Origin: a bacterium HR36
GTDB taxonomy: Bacteria > Planctomycetota > Planctomycetia > Gemmatales > HRBIN36
Length of the DNA: 13,522 bases
Assembly: GCA_002898995.1 (NCBI GenBank)
Contig: BEIM01000040.1
Coordinates: 1-13,522, forward strand
Direction of reading: 5' to 3'
Of the stretch, positions 6,901 through 12,851 are shown piece after piece; the first letter of the stretch is position 1; every line of letters starts with the position of its first letter. A model generated the notes under the pieces. The model was not told the origin of the DNA, did no database searches, and saw only the letters and a list, made by a program, of their open reading frames with translations. A program made the translations under genes and the position numbers.

Positions 6901-8550
6901 ATGAACATGATGATGCTAACCATGATGGGTCAGCAACCGCCGCAAGACTACAATCCGCTCTTGGCAAATTACATCGGCTACTATGACCCGGCGTTTGCCC
7001 TGGTGGTACGCGCAACCGCTCGCATGCACGAGCGGGAGAGCCGTACCCTGACATTGCCAGCCGCCCAGCCTGGAGGCGGTATGGGAATGGTAGAGGGGCG
7101 TGAGCGCTTCCTAGCAAAAGCCGACTTGAGCCGCGATGTGGAAGGGGTGATTGGCGGGCTGGTGGCCATGCAAGCGCTGCGTGCTCGGGGGCGCGTGGTC
7201 GCCGCCCAGCTGGACCCGCGCAAAGCTTGGCAGGAGGTCTTGGCGCAGAGCAATCGCCCCGTGGATGCTGATGTGCTCTTTGCCGGCGCCGCAGCATTGG
7301 CGGCGGCTGGCCACTGGAACCACGCCGCTGAGTTGCTCAAAGCCGGACTACGGCAAGGCGGGGTCGCCCGCGACTGGATGTTCGAAGCGATCGCCTTGGC
7401 CATTCGCGTGCAACATGGTGATCCTGAAGAGGAAGTGCGATGTCTGTTGTCGGCCGCAGACCTCCGGCCCAGCGATGCCCTCGGGCTGCTGCAGGGGGCA
7501 GAAGTGCTGGCGCGGCACGGCAAATATAGTAACGCTATCTCGCTGACGCGACTGGCCGCCGAACAGAACCCGGACGTGCCGCATCCTTATCTCTTCGCCC
7601 TGCAACTGGCAGTGCGGGCTAAGGATGCAGCGACAGCCCGCTGGGCGGTGGTGGAGTTGCTGAGCCGTGATTGGCCTGTGCAATGTGCCGAACTCCACGC
7701 GCAAGCGCGCCGGCAACTCGAAGAACTGGCGGAGCGATTGCGCAAGGAGGGGCGAGGGCAGGACGCCGATATCCTCACACTGCGCGAAGCCGACTTCGCT
7801 CGCCGAGACCTGGTCATTCGTTTGCTCTGGGAAGGAGACGCCGATCTCGACCTCGAAGTCAGCGAGCCGACCGGTACCGTCTGCTCGGTAACGCAGCGGA
7901 CGACACCCGGGGGCGGGTTGCTCCAAGCTGACCTCGACAGCGCGGAGCAAACGGAAGTTTACAGTGCGGCCCAGGCCTATGCAGGCGAATACCGAATCAC
8001 GGTGAAACCGCGGTGGGGTCGGCCGATTGGTGGCAAAGCGGTGGTGGAAATCATTACGCATCGCGGCACGCCGCAGGAACACATTCGCCGCGAGGTGGTT
8101 CCGGTCGTGCGAGAGCCGATCACACTTAGCGCACAACTTACTCAGGGGCGCCGGCAGCAAATCGCCCAGGTCGTGCCTCTGGAAGTGTACCGCCTCGGGA
8201 TTGACCCGTTCTATCGGCCGCCTCTGCCAATCAGTGGTAGCGAGATGCTGCGGCGTTTAGCGGTACCGATTACCATAGGAGTCGAGGTAGGTCGCAACCG
8301 ACTCGGTCCGATCAGCATGGCCGATCCTTTGCCGGCACGCCACGATGATGATGACCAGGGACCGCAGTTGCCGCCGGGAGGCAATCCTGGAGTCCTCGTG
8401 GTACCTGTTGGTGCCGTGGTAAGCGGCCAGGCAGTCGTGCATAGCGATCGCCGCTGGGTGCGCTTCTCCGGCAATATAACTTTTCGCGGCCTTTCCGGCG
8501 TGGCCCTGGTGCCAACCGTGGGCTTGCCCATAGGCCCACCGGTCCCATGA
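3982..8550 (+). CDS. Large exported VWA / coiled-coil / STN-like / DUF2135-like protein with Met-rich repeats
   Basis: The product is 1522 aa from ATG 3982. Residues 1-25 form a signal peptide (KLRRQ followed by a hydrophobic core). Residues about 88-250 resemble a VWA domain: FDTTAS gives D95-x-T97-x-S99, a MIDAS motif with Thr for Ser, with T160 and D193 in IGDG as further metal-site candidates. A TPR-like segment lies at about 385-420 and an Ala/Gly linker at about 440-458. A long coiled coil rich in Q, R and E spans about 465-605. A secretin/STN-like domain spans about 715-820 (SFPQDTPLKIVIDTIEKKLN, ending LRVYPVPELVIPP). A Met/Gly/Pro tract occupies 835-943. TPR-like helices follow at about 1100-1235. 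A DUF2135-like beta domain (WEGDADLDLEVSEPTGTV) lies at about 1275-1360, then a proline-rich tail with ARHDDDDQGP. It appears monocistronic. An envelope scaffold or surface role is inference; I know of no characterised homologue with this full order. Confidence 0.9.
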   Translation: MKLRRQVVWVAGAITVLCGASALLGDPVQPRNTGQANGNGAVGSNVVQSLTQDRLRQPGVLTYETQDHRILFAVKLQPKLDAAPRQPRDFVVLFDTTASQAGENWLVQLALLRELAQQLGDQDRVRIVLVNTQPKEITPGYVAKKDEALQKALQELADITPMGAADLKVTLDRTFELLENRPGRQQVIVYIGDGMSTLRPISLQERLRYAEQFNRLRVNFYAVPIGFRLDFEFLHGMTGGTGGTVWRVDIRFQVPELWKQWLAQLDAAVLYPTEWRLPDEVAEFYPARLPPLRADTPTLVVGQLRQLPQKFQWKVKGFVGDQVVEVGQEEKVIAPEVTLFFLTALVEQAKRHQDAPALLPADRMLVMAREQALLVRDELLAQGRMAVRLERLDLARQLFEQAQKMDPHNPEARAAVRLVERLQSAPDAERRREILANALAQAGGAAGGAGGGAAAAGNKPDPLAADLLQRQEQRLRVYEQQLQTEVDQLLRALHRQLTVAEGNELLARLKLLSETLARETQISPQVRQQLLERLAAGIRNVERRLEQQRQREAEAQAREVAAQEMARRQAQVQDEQARIREAMQQFQVLVQANRMMEAYRKGLQIQQMAPEEPVGVAASTQALSQRYYGEAQRLVSERRARFLAAMLEIERSHVPFPDEPPIAFAPASFYETKIFRNWNELSRHRIKRWLVSYLGEAPSERALEIERMLSQPSPLLPVSFPQDTPLKIVIDTIEKKLNIPIRIDFEAFGEEAAKFDPEQLLLKKTVRCQHMSLGMILHDVLASVEPQATYIIRRDTVEITSPQKAIAEKVLRVYPVPELVIPPLFGGNPFQLSTMIFGMGFQMGIPMMFWGGPMMVGMPGAMMVGMPGAAIGGIPGAFAGGFPGAMVGGFPGMMVGGFPGMMVGGFPGMMMMGGFPGMMMMGGMMMGMMMGGMNFGGMMALGGPNLFAQNSSFMLIELIKQVVGGPGDWYIDPMNMMMLTMMGQQPPQDYNPLLANYIGYYDPAFALVVRATARMHERESRTLTLPAAQPGGGMGMVEGRERFLAKADLSRDVEGVIGGLVAMQALRARGRVVAAQLDPRKAWQEVLAQSNRPVDADVLFAGAAALAAAGHWNHAAELLKAGLRQGGVARDWMFEAIALAIRVQHGDPEEEVRCLLSAADLRPSDALGLLQGAEVLARHGKYSNAISLTRLAAEQNPDVPHPYLFALQLAVRAKDAATARWAVVELLSRDWPVQCAELHAQARRQLEELAERLRKEGRGQDADILTLREADFARRDLVIRLLWEGDADLDLEVSEPTGTVCSVTQRTTPGGGLLQADLDSAEQTEVYSAAQAYAGEYRITVKPRWGRPIGGKAVVEIITHRGTPQEHIRREVVPVVREPITLSAQLTQGRRQQIAQVVPLEVYRLGIDPFYRPPLPISGSEMLRRLAVPITIGVEVGRNRLGPISMADPLPARHDDDDQGPQLPPGGNPGVLVVPVGAVVSGQAVVHSDRRWVRFSGNITFRGLSGVALVPTVGLPIGPPVP
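6619..6744 (+). repeat. In-frame tandem repeat coding GGFPG(M/A)MV units
   Basis: Five consecutive units of 24, 24, 24, 27 and 27 nt encode GGFPGAMV, GGFPGMMV twice and GGFPGMMMM twice (residues 880-921). They sit in a wider tract (6484-6810) of 109 residues containing 33 methionines. The Gly and Pro codons vary at third positions between units (CCC, CCG, CCC, CCA, CCA), which suggests that the peptide rather than the DNA is conserved. The ATG runs favour slippage. No spacer/repeat pattern of a CRISPR type is present. Confidence 0.9.
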
Positions 8551-9005
8551 CCTGGACATGTCCGTCATCATGAAACACGCCATACGGCGGTGATTGGCCT
8601 CGCGTAATCCTCCAAAAATATCTTGTCCTGGCGGGTGAGTTCGCACGAAACGGTGCGCTGTACGTTCTCTTCTTCTAGAGGCGTTGTTCGTATCGCCTAA
8701 GGCGATCACCTGCGAGGGCAGTCGTTTCGTTCTTCCTGCGCGGGCGCGATAGCTAACTGGTGAGCGGCCATACCTTACATGCGAGGTTGCGCCTAGCGGC
8801 GTGGAGTTGTAACGCAGACAGCGACCGTTGCGTTTAGCCGGCGAAGCTCTTGCACCACGCCCCTCCGCGTCGCGAAGCGCTCCGAAGCTATAGATTTGCT
8901 AAGGAAACGGTGGTCGTGGCTTCGATGAATTGTCTGCGGCCCGTCGCATGTTTTTCGGGAACGATGCGTAAGTGGTACAATGTTAACGACACGCTGGAGA
9001 AGACC
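8551..9005. other. Intergenic region between the VWA gene and the UVR-motif gene
   Basis: This is 455 nt without a supported gene. The frame of the downstream gene stays open back to an ATG at 8850, but the 52 extra residues are unlike the rest and lack a ribosome-binding site. Short inverted repeats are present: ATGAC/GTCAT around GGACATGTCC (8547-8568, overlapping the VWA stop), CGCAC/GTGCG (8642-8657) and ATCGCC-TAA-GGCGAT (8692-8706). None is followed by a T-run, so no clear terminator is visible. The right end holds the promoter at 8973-8981. Confidence 0.55.
8973..8981 (+). promoter_or_regulatory. Extended -10 promoter for the UVR-motif gene
   Basis: TGGTACAAT fits the extended -10 pattern TGnTATAAT with one mismatch. 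No good -35 is visible, as is common for extended -10 promoters. The predicted start near 8988 would leave an 18-nt leader that just holds the ribosome-binding site GGAG (8996-8999), supporting the ATG at 9006. Confidence 0.45.
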
Positions 9006-9749
9006 ATGCCGAAGGATATTGATGAGGCGTTAGCAGGGTGGGATTTCCGTCCTGGGGTAGTGCAAGCACGACTGGTGGATGCGCAGGATGGCCGACAGGT
9101 ATTGCAAATGCGCGTGGATTTAGGCGTGTTGCAAATGGAGTTGGAGGGTCGCCCTGACGGTCAAAGGCCACATGGTTTCCTAACGTATTTGGACTATTTG
9201 CGGGATCAGGCGGCTCGAGCGCGGAATTCGGGCCAGCGATTCCGCATGAATGCGGAGCAATGTCAGGAGGCCGACCGGGAGTTTCTTCAGTATTACCATC
9301 GGCGTATCTGCTGGCTGACGTTGCGGCTGTACGAGCGTGCGATCGCGGACGCCGATCATACCCTCGCCTTCATGGATTTCGTCAATCGCTATGCTCCTGA
9401 TGAAGAATACGCCCTGGCCCATGAGCAATATCGGGGGTTTGTGCATTTCCACCGTGCTCAGGCCACCGCGGGTTTAGCTTTGGAACGGAATGATCCCGAG
9501 ACCGCCATTGACGAATTGCATCATGGCATCGAGCAGATTCGCGCCTTCTACGAAAAACACGCCCTGCTGGACCGTTTTGAAGAAGACCCCATGGTGCGCC
9601 ATCTCCGCCAAATGCAGGAACAAATCCGCGAAATGCACCATATTGATGCCACATTGCAGGAGCAGTTAGCGGAAGCCGTCGCCCGGGAGGATTACGAACG
9701 GGCTGCCCAGCTGCGCGATGCCATTCGGCGCCGCCGCCACCATAGTTGA
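9006..9749 (+). CDS. UVR (UvrB/UvrC) motif-containing protein of unknown function
   Basis: The product is 247 aa from ATG 9006, chosen because GGAG at 8996-8999 lies six bases upstream and an extended -10 box ends 24 nt upstream. The frame remains open to an ATG at 8850, but that extension lacks a ribosome-binding site. The N-terminus (about 10-60) has GWDFRPGVVQARLVDAQDGR, LQMRVDLGVLQMELEGRPDG and a PHGFLTYLDYL segment, probably a small beta domain. Residues about 75-205 are helical and rich in Tyr, His and Glu. Residues about 215-242 match the UVR motif (LAEAVAREDYERAAQLRDAI), the helical hairpin that pairs UvrB with UvrC and also occurs in ClpC/McsA-type proteins. No nuclease or helicase domain is present, so a name such as 'UvrBC helicase' would be misleading. 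A protein-protein adaptor role is inference. There is no signal peptide, so it is probably cytoplasmic. Confidence 0.87.
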   Translation: MPKDIDEALAGWDFRPGVVQARLVDAQDGRQVLQMRVDLGVLQMELEGRPDGQRPHGFLTYLDYLRDQAARARNSGQRFRMNAEQCQEADREFLQYYHRRICWLTLRLYERAIADADHTLAFMDFVNRYAPDEEYALAHEQYRGFVHFHRAQATAGLALERNDPETAIDELHHGIEQIRAFYEKHALLDRFEEDPMVRHLRQMQEQIREMHHIDATLQEQLAEAVAREDYERAAQLRDAIRRRRHHS

Positions 9750-9792
9750 TGCCGCGACTTGTTCATCCCAACCCGGCGTGACCTAAATTTGC

Positions 9793-9811
9793 CCCGTCGG
9801 TGTTCGACGGG
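9793..9811 (+). terminator. Hairpin after the UVR-motif gene, weak terminator candidate
   Basis: CCCGTCG (9793-9799) and CGACGGG (9805-9811) form a perfect 7-bp GC-rich stem with loop GTGTT, 43 nt after the stop. Only TTAT follows instead of a T-run, so intrinsic termination is uncertain. The rest of the 263-nt gap up to 10012 shows nothing I can name. Confidence 0.35.
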
Positions 9812-10012
9812 TTATCCGAGTGCCGCGCTGGTCTGTTGCGAACCTGCATCGGCGGACTTGGTGCCGCCTTTCCGGCCGGATGACGCTCGGCATCAGGATT
9901 TCGCTGCGGAGTGCGGCTTACTGCAAGGCCCGCTCAGTGAAAACAGCCCCACATTCGATCGCGCGGGATCTCGCAAACGGCCCGGAGCAGCCTTCTAGTG
10001 TGAGGCGAAAAA

Positions 10013-11023
10013 TTATTCCAAATCTTTCAAATCGAAGCCTACGCCGTCGTCGCGGATCATGGCAGCCGCCAACGTCTCCGGCTTAGCGGTGTAGCGAATA
10101 CGGCGTACGGAACGGTCAGTGAACACTACCGGCATGGCCTGGGGATGGGCAGACCCCATCGCGAATTCCGGCACGGGGTCGCGATTATCCTGCTGCGGTT
10201 GCAATTTCGCATCTTCCGGATGATAGCGAACAATCGTGTCCTCGCCCCAACCGTCCACGAAACTCCAATCGTCATTGGCGGGATTTTTGTTGACCTTGTC
10301 AAGTTGCATCCGCTTGTGGGCAAGCAGGATCGTGTTGCTAGTTCCGTCTGGAACTCCCCCGTCCAGGGAAACGCTACGCAATCTTGGCCCTTTTTCAGGA
10401 TACCAGCTGGAGCTGCGGATTACCAGACCCGTGGCGGTGTAATCGCCATAAGGCGGGCTATAACTTCTTGGCGTCAACCTCTGCACGGCCTTTACCGGCC
10501 CAGTAATTCCGCCGTTACCCCCGTAATCTATGCCCGCCATTTGCAGCCCCTTGGCGTTCTTTTCGTTCAAACTCGGCTTCCGACGCAGCCGGCAGAAATA
10601 CACGCTGATTGGCGTCTGCCGAATGTCATCATCTTTCGGGGATTTCCAGACCTGCAGGTGCTCGATGTAGGGCAGTATTTGGTAGGCCCAGCCCCATTCC
10701 TGATAAGGTGGCGGGACTGCATCCGCTCCTGGAGCCAATACGCCACCTAATGGTGGATGGCGCTCGAACTTGTTTCCCAGCCGGTAAGCCCGCCCTTGTG
10801 CCGCATGTCCGCCGCCAGTTGCGAAGATGTTGTAATCATTGTGCAGGTTGTGAAAGGCGAGCGCGATCTCCGAAAGATTGTTGGCGCATCGCATGGCGTC
10901 TGCGGTCTGCTGCGCACGTGCGAGCAAAGGGGCAAGCAAGGCCAGCAAGACCAACGCCACCACTACCAGAACCAGCAAATCCGCCCGTGCGAATCCCCGC
11001 CGCGTACCGTATCGTTGCTGCAT
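10013..11023 (-). CDS. DUF1559 family prepilin-like protein
   Basis: The product is 336 aa. The N-terminus is a type IV pilin-like segment, RRGFARADLLVLVVVALVLL: the G10/F11 junction resembles a prepilin peptidase site and a hydrophobic helix follows. Position +5 after the cleavage site is Asp rather than the usual Glu, and the common GFTLIELLVVIAI is replaced by a diverged sequence. The body shows DUF1559 signatures: RCANNLSEIALAFHNLHNDY at about 45-64, DGTSNTILLAHKRMQ in the C-terminal third, and SAHPQAMPVVFTDRSVRRI near the end. This family is greatly expanded in planctomycetes; individual roles (pseudopilins or surface proteins) are unknown. The start is supported by AGGAGG (minus strand, 11031-11036), seven bases upstream. 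It appears to have its own promoter in the gap after thiC. Confidence 0.93.
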   Translation of the reverse strand: MQQRYGTRRGFARADLLVLVVVALVLLALLAPLLARAQQTADAMRCANNLSEIALAFHNLHNDYNIFATGGGHAAQGRAYRLGNKFERHPPLGGVLAPGADAVPPPYQEWGWAYQILPYIEHLQVWKSPKDDDIRQTPISVYFCRLRRKPSLNEKNAKGLQMAGIDYGGNGGITGPVKAVQRLTPRSYSPPYGDYTATGLVIRSSSWYPEKGPRLRSVSLDGGVPDGTSNTILLAHKRMQLDKVNKNPANDDWSFVDGWGEDTIVRYHPEDAKLQPQQDNRDPVPEFAMGSAHPQAMPVVFTDRSVRRIRYTAKPETLAAAMIRDDGVGFDLKDLE

Positions 11024-11070
11024 GGTTCAACCTCCTGCTCAGTGACTGACGGACTGTGAGGCTCAAGCAG

Positions 11071-11099
11071 AATGTATGCGAGCAGCTAGCCGCAGGCAA
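11071..11099 (-). promoter_or_regulatory. Candidate promoter of the DUF1559 gene
   Basis: On the minus strand TTGCCT (11094-11099) is followed after 17 nt by TACATT (11071-11076). Each hexamer has four of six consensus bases and the spacing is ideal. The transcript would start near 11064, about 40 nt before the ATG. A 10-bp palindrome CTCGGCCGAG lies upstream at 11155-11164. Confidence 0.4.
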
Positions 11100-11231
11100 G
11101 CCGCGTGCGGGAGGTGGTGCCAAGAGCGTTACCGAGCGCCAGCCATGAACCCAGCTCGGCCGAGTGCATCGCCCAGCGCGGGCCAGGACGTGACTCAGAC
11201 GCCCTAGTTTACGAGAAAGTCGACTGGGGAA

Positions 11232-12563
11232 TTATCCGGTTACCGCGAGCGTGATTTTTTCGGCTTCCTCGGCCATCTTGCGCAGGTCCTGGGTGATGCG
11301 CATCGAACAGAACTTCGGACCACACATGGAACAGAACTTCGCCGACTTGAACACCTCCTGCGGCAGGGTTTCGGCGTGGAGCTTCCGGGCGGTTTCGGGA
11401 TCGATGGCCAGTTCAAATTGCCGATTCCAATCGAAAGCGAAGCGTGCCCGCGATAACTCATCATCCCAATCGCGGGCGCCCTTGCGGCCCCGTGCAATGT
11501 CCGCGGCGTGAGCGGCAATCTTGTAAGCAATCAGCCCTTGCTTGACGTCTTCTTTGTTGGGCAAACCGAGATGTTCTTTCGGTGTGATATAACACAGCAG
11601 AGAAGCCCCCGCCCAGCCGGCGACGGCCGCCCCAATGGCCGAGGCAATGTGGTCGTAACCCGGAGCAATATCGGTTACCAGCGGCCCTAATACGTAGAAC
11701 GGGGCCTCGTAGCACATTTCCATCTCCTTCTCCACGTTCATCTGCACTAAATGCAACGGAATATGCCCTGGGCCTTCAATCATCACCTGGCAATTGTGCT
11801 GCCAGGCTTTCAGTGTCAACTCGCCCAGTGTTTTCAATTCCGCGAACTGGGCCTCGTCGTTTGCGTCAGCCAAGCAACCCGGCCGCAGCCCGTCGCCCAG
11901 GCTGAAGGTGACGTCGTAGGCATGCATGATCTCACACAGTTCGTCAAAGTGGGTGTACCAGGGATTCTGTTGGCGGTGGGCAATCATCCACTCGGCAATG
12001 ATCGAACCGCCGCGGCTGACGATGCCTGTAACGCGGTTGCGCGTCAGCGGGATATATTCCAGTAGCACTCCAGCATGGATGGTCATGTAGTCCACGCCCT
12101 GCTGCGCTTGTTTTTCCACCATATCGAGTAACTGCTGCGGTGTGAGATCGGGGATGTCTTTGACCTCCTTCACGCACTGATAAATCGGCACGGTGCCGAT
12201 CGGTACTGGTGAAGCGTCAATGATGGCTTGCCGGATAGCGTCGAGGTCGCCGCCGGTGGATAGGTCCATCACCGTATCAGCGCCCCAGGCAATCGCGGTC
12301 CGGAGTTTTTCCAGTTCTTCCTCAATGTTACTGGTTACCGCGGAGTTACCGATATTCGCGTTGACTTTGCACTTGGCAGCAATACCGATACCGATCGGCT
12401 GCAGTCCCTTCCGGAGGTGCACAATATTAGCAGGAATGACCATGCGCCCGCGCGCGACCTCGCTTCGGACTAGCTCGGGGTCGAGGCCTTCGCGCTCGGC
12501 TACGAATTGCATCTCGGGAGTGATCGCTCCCTGACGGGCAGCTTCGATTTGCGTCCTGGCCAT
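11232..12563 (-). CDS. thiC: Phosphomethylpyrimidine synthase (ThiC), short form
   Basis: ThiC is a radical-SAM-type [4Fe-4S] enzyme that rearranges aminoimidazole ribotide into HMP phosphate, the pyrimidine half of thiamine. The 443-aa product has the family hallmarks: KCKVNANIGNSAV near residue 64, WGADTVMDLSTGG, MTIHAGV, SRGGSIIAEWM, SLGDGLRPG, MIEGPGHIPLH, APFYVLGPLVTDIAPGYDHI, and the cluster motif C411-x2-C414-x4-C419 in FCSMCGPKFCSM close to the C-terminus. It is about 190 residues shorter than E. coli ThiC and begins near the catalytic core, like the short ThiC proteins of many anaerobes and archaea. The start at 12563 follows AGGAGT (minus strand, 12571-12576) by seven bases. An upstream TPP riboswitch argues for thiamine synthesis rather than the ThiC-like benzimidazole synthases (BzaF type). 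It is probably cytoplasmic and monocistronic in view. Confidence 0.98.
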   Translation of the reverse strand: MARTQIEAARQGAITPEMQFVAEREGLDPELVRSEVARGRMVIPANIVHLRKGLQPIGIGIAAKCKVNANIGNSAVTSNIEEELEKLRTAIAWGADTVMDLSTGGDLDAIRQAIIDASPVPIGTVPIYQCVKEVKDIPDLTPQQLLDMVEKQAQQGVDYMTIHAGVLLEYIPLTRNRVTGIVSRGGSIIAEWMIAHRQQNPWYTHFDELCEIMHAYDVTFSLGDGLRPGCLADANDEAQFAELKTLGELTLKAWQHNCQVMIEGPGHIPLHLVQMNVEKEMEMCYEAPFYVLGPLVTDIAPGYDHIASAIGAAVAGWAGASLLCYITPKEHLGLPNKEDVKQGLIAYKIAAHAADIARGRKGARDWDDELSRARFAFDWNRQFELAIDPETARKLHAETLPQEVFKSAKFCSMCGPKFCSMRITQDLRKMAEEAEKITLAVTG

Positions 12564-12653
12564 GCCGCGAACTCCTGGTATGCAAGGTACCGGCTTGGTT
12601 TGTTGGACGGGACACGCGATCGGGACGAGGAGAGGAACCGCATTTGATGAGCC

Positions 12654-12743
12654 GTTCGCTTCCCCACGCCGGTATTACCCGGATCGGGTCCCGAGGGTAT
12701 GCTCTCAGCCTGCCAGTCTCGTCGGCAAGCACCCCTAGCGAAC
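12654..12743 (-). promoter_or_regulatory. TPP riboswitch (THI box) controlling thiC
   Basis: Read on the minus strand, this 90-nt element matches the TPP aptamer closely. The P1 stem pairs GTTCGC (12738-12743) with GCGAAC (12654-12659). GGGGTGC follows P1, the CTGAGA core lies at 12703-12708, and the sensor arm reads ACCCGATCCGGGTAATACC then GGCGTGGGGAAG. It ends 90 nt before the thiC ATG. No T-run follows any hairpin in between, so control of translation is more likely than attenuation. A CTCCT at 12628-12632 could mask the AGGAG of the ribosome-binding site. TPP binding should lower thiC expression (known for this class); the exact switching fold is inference. Confidence 0.97.
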
Positions 12744-12750
12744 CACTGGC

Positions 12751-12778
12751 ATTGTAAGAGATCTCATCTTCGGGTCAA
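12751..12778 (-). promoter_or_regulatory. Sigma-70-like promoter of thiC
   Basis: On the minus strand TTGACC (12773-12778, five of six) is followed after 16 nt by TACAAT (12751-12756, five of six). The expected start near 12744 falls exactly at the first base of the riboswitch P1 stem, so promoter and aptamer support each other. Confidence 0.8.
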
Positions 12779-12851
12779 CTCCACCGCTGCGAGTACATAG
12801 CGTGGCGTATTGCGGTTTTTACCCAACGCACGGGCATTTTTCTTGGGCGCT

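Noticed and set aside
6420..6923. Minus-strand Pro/Ile/Met-rich and His-rich open frames, and a plus-strand Asp/His-rich frame, across the Met tract
   Set aside because: They are low-complexity shadows of the GGC/ATG repeats in the VWA gene; no ribosome-binding site or independent motif.
8257..8709. Minus-strand frame across the VWA gene 3' end
   Set aside because: Mostly antisense to a well-supported coding region, with no motif or start signal.
8850..9005. N-terminal extension of the UVR-motif gene from ATG 8850
   Set aside because: No Shine-Dalgarno; it reads through the extended -10 box, and its residues look like translated non-coding DNA.
8551..9005. Possible tRNA or structured RNA in the spacer
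   Set aside because: Short inverted repeats exist but no cloverleaf or T-loop consensus could be assembled.
9759..9998. 79-codon plus-strand frame after the UVR-motif gene
   Set aside because: No ribosome-binding site or recognisable motif, and it runs through the candidate terminator hairpin.
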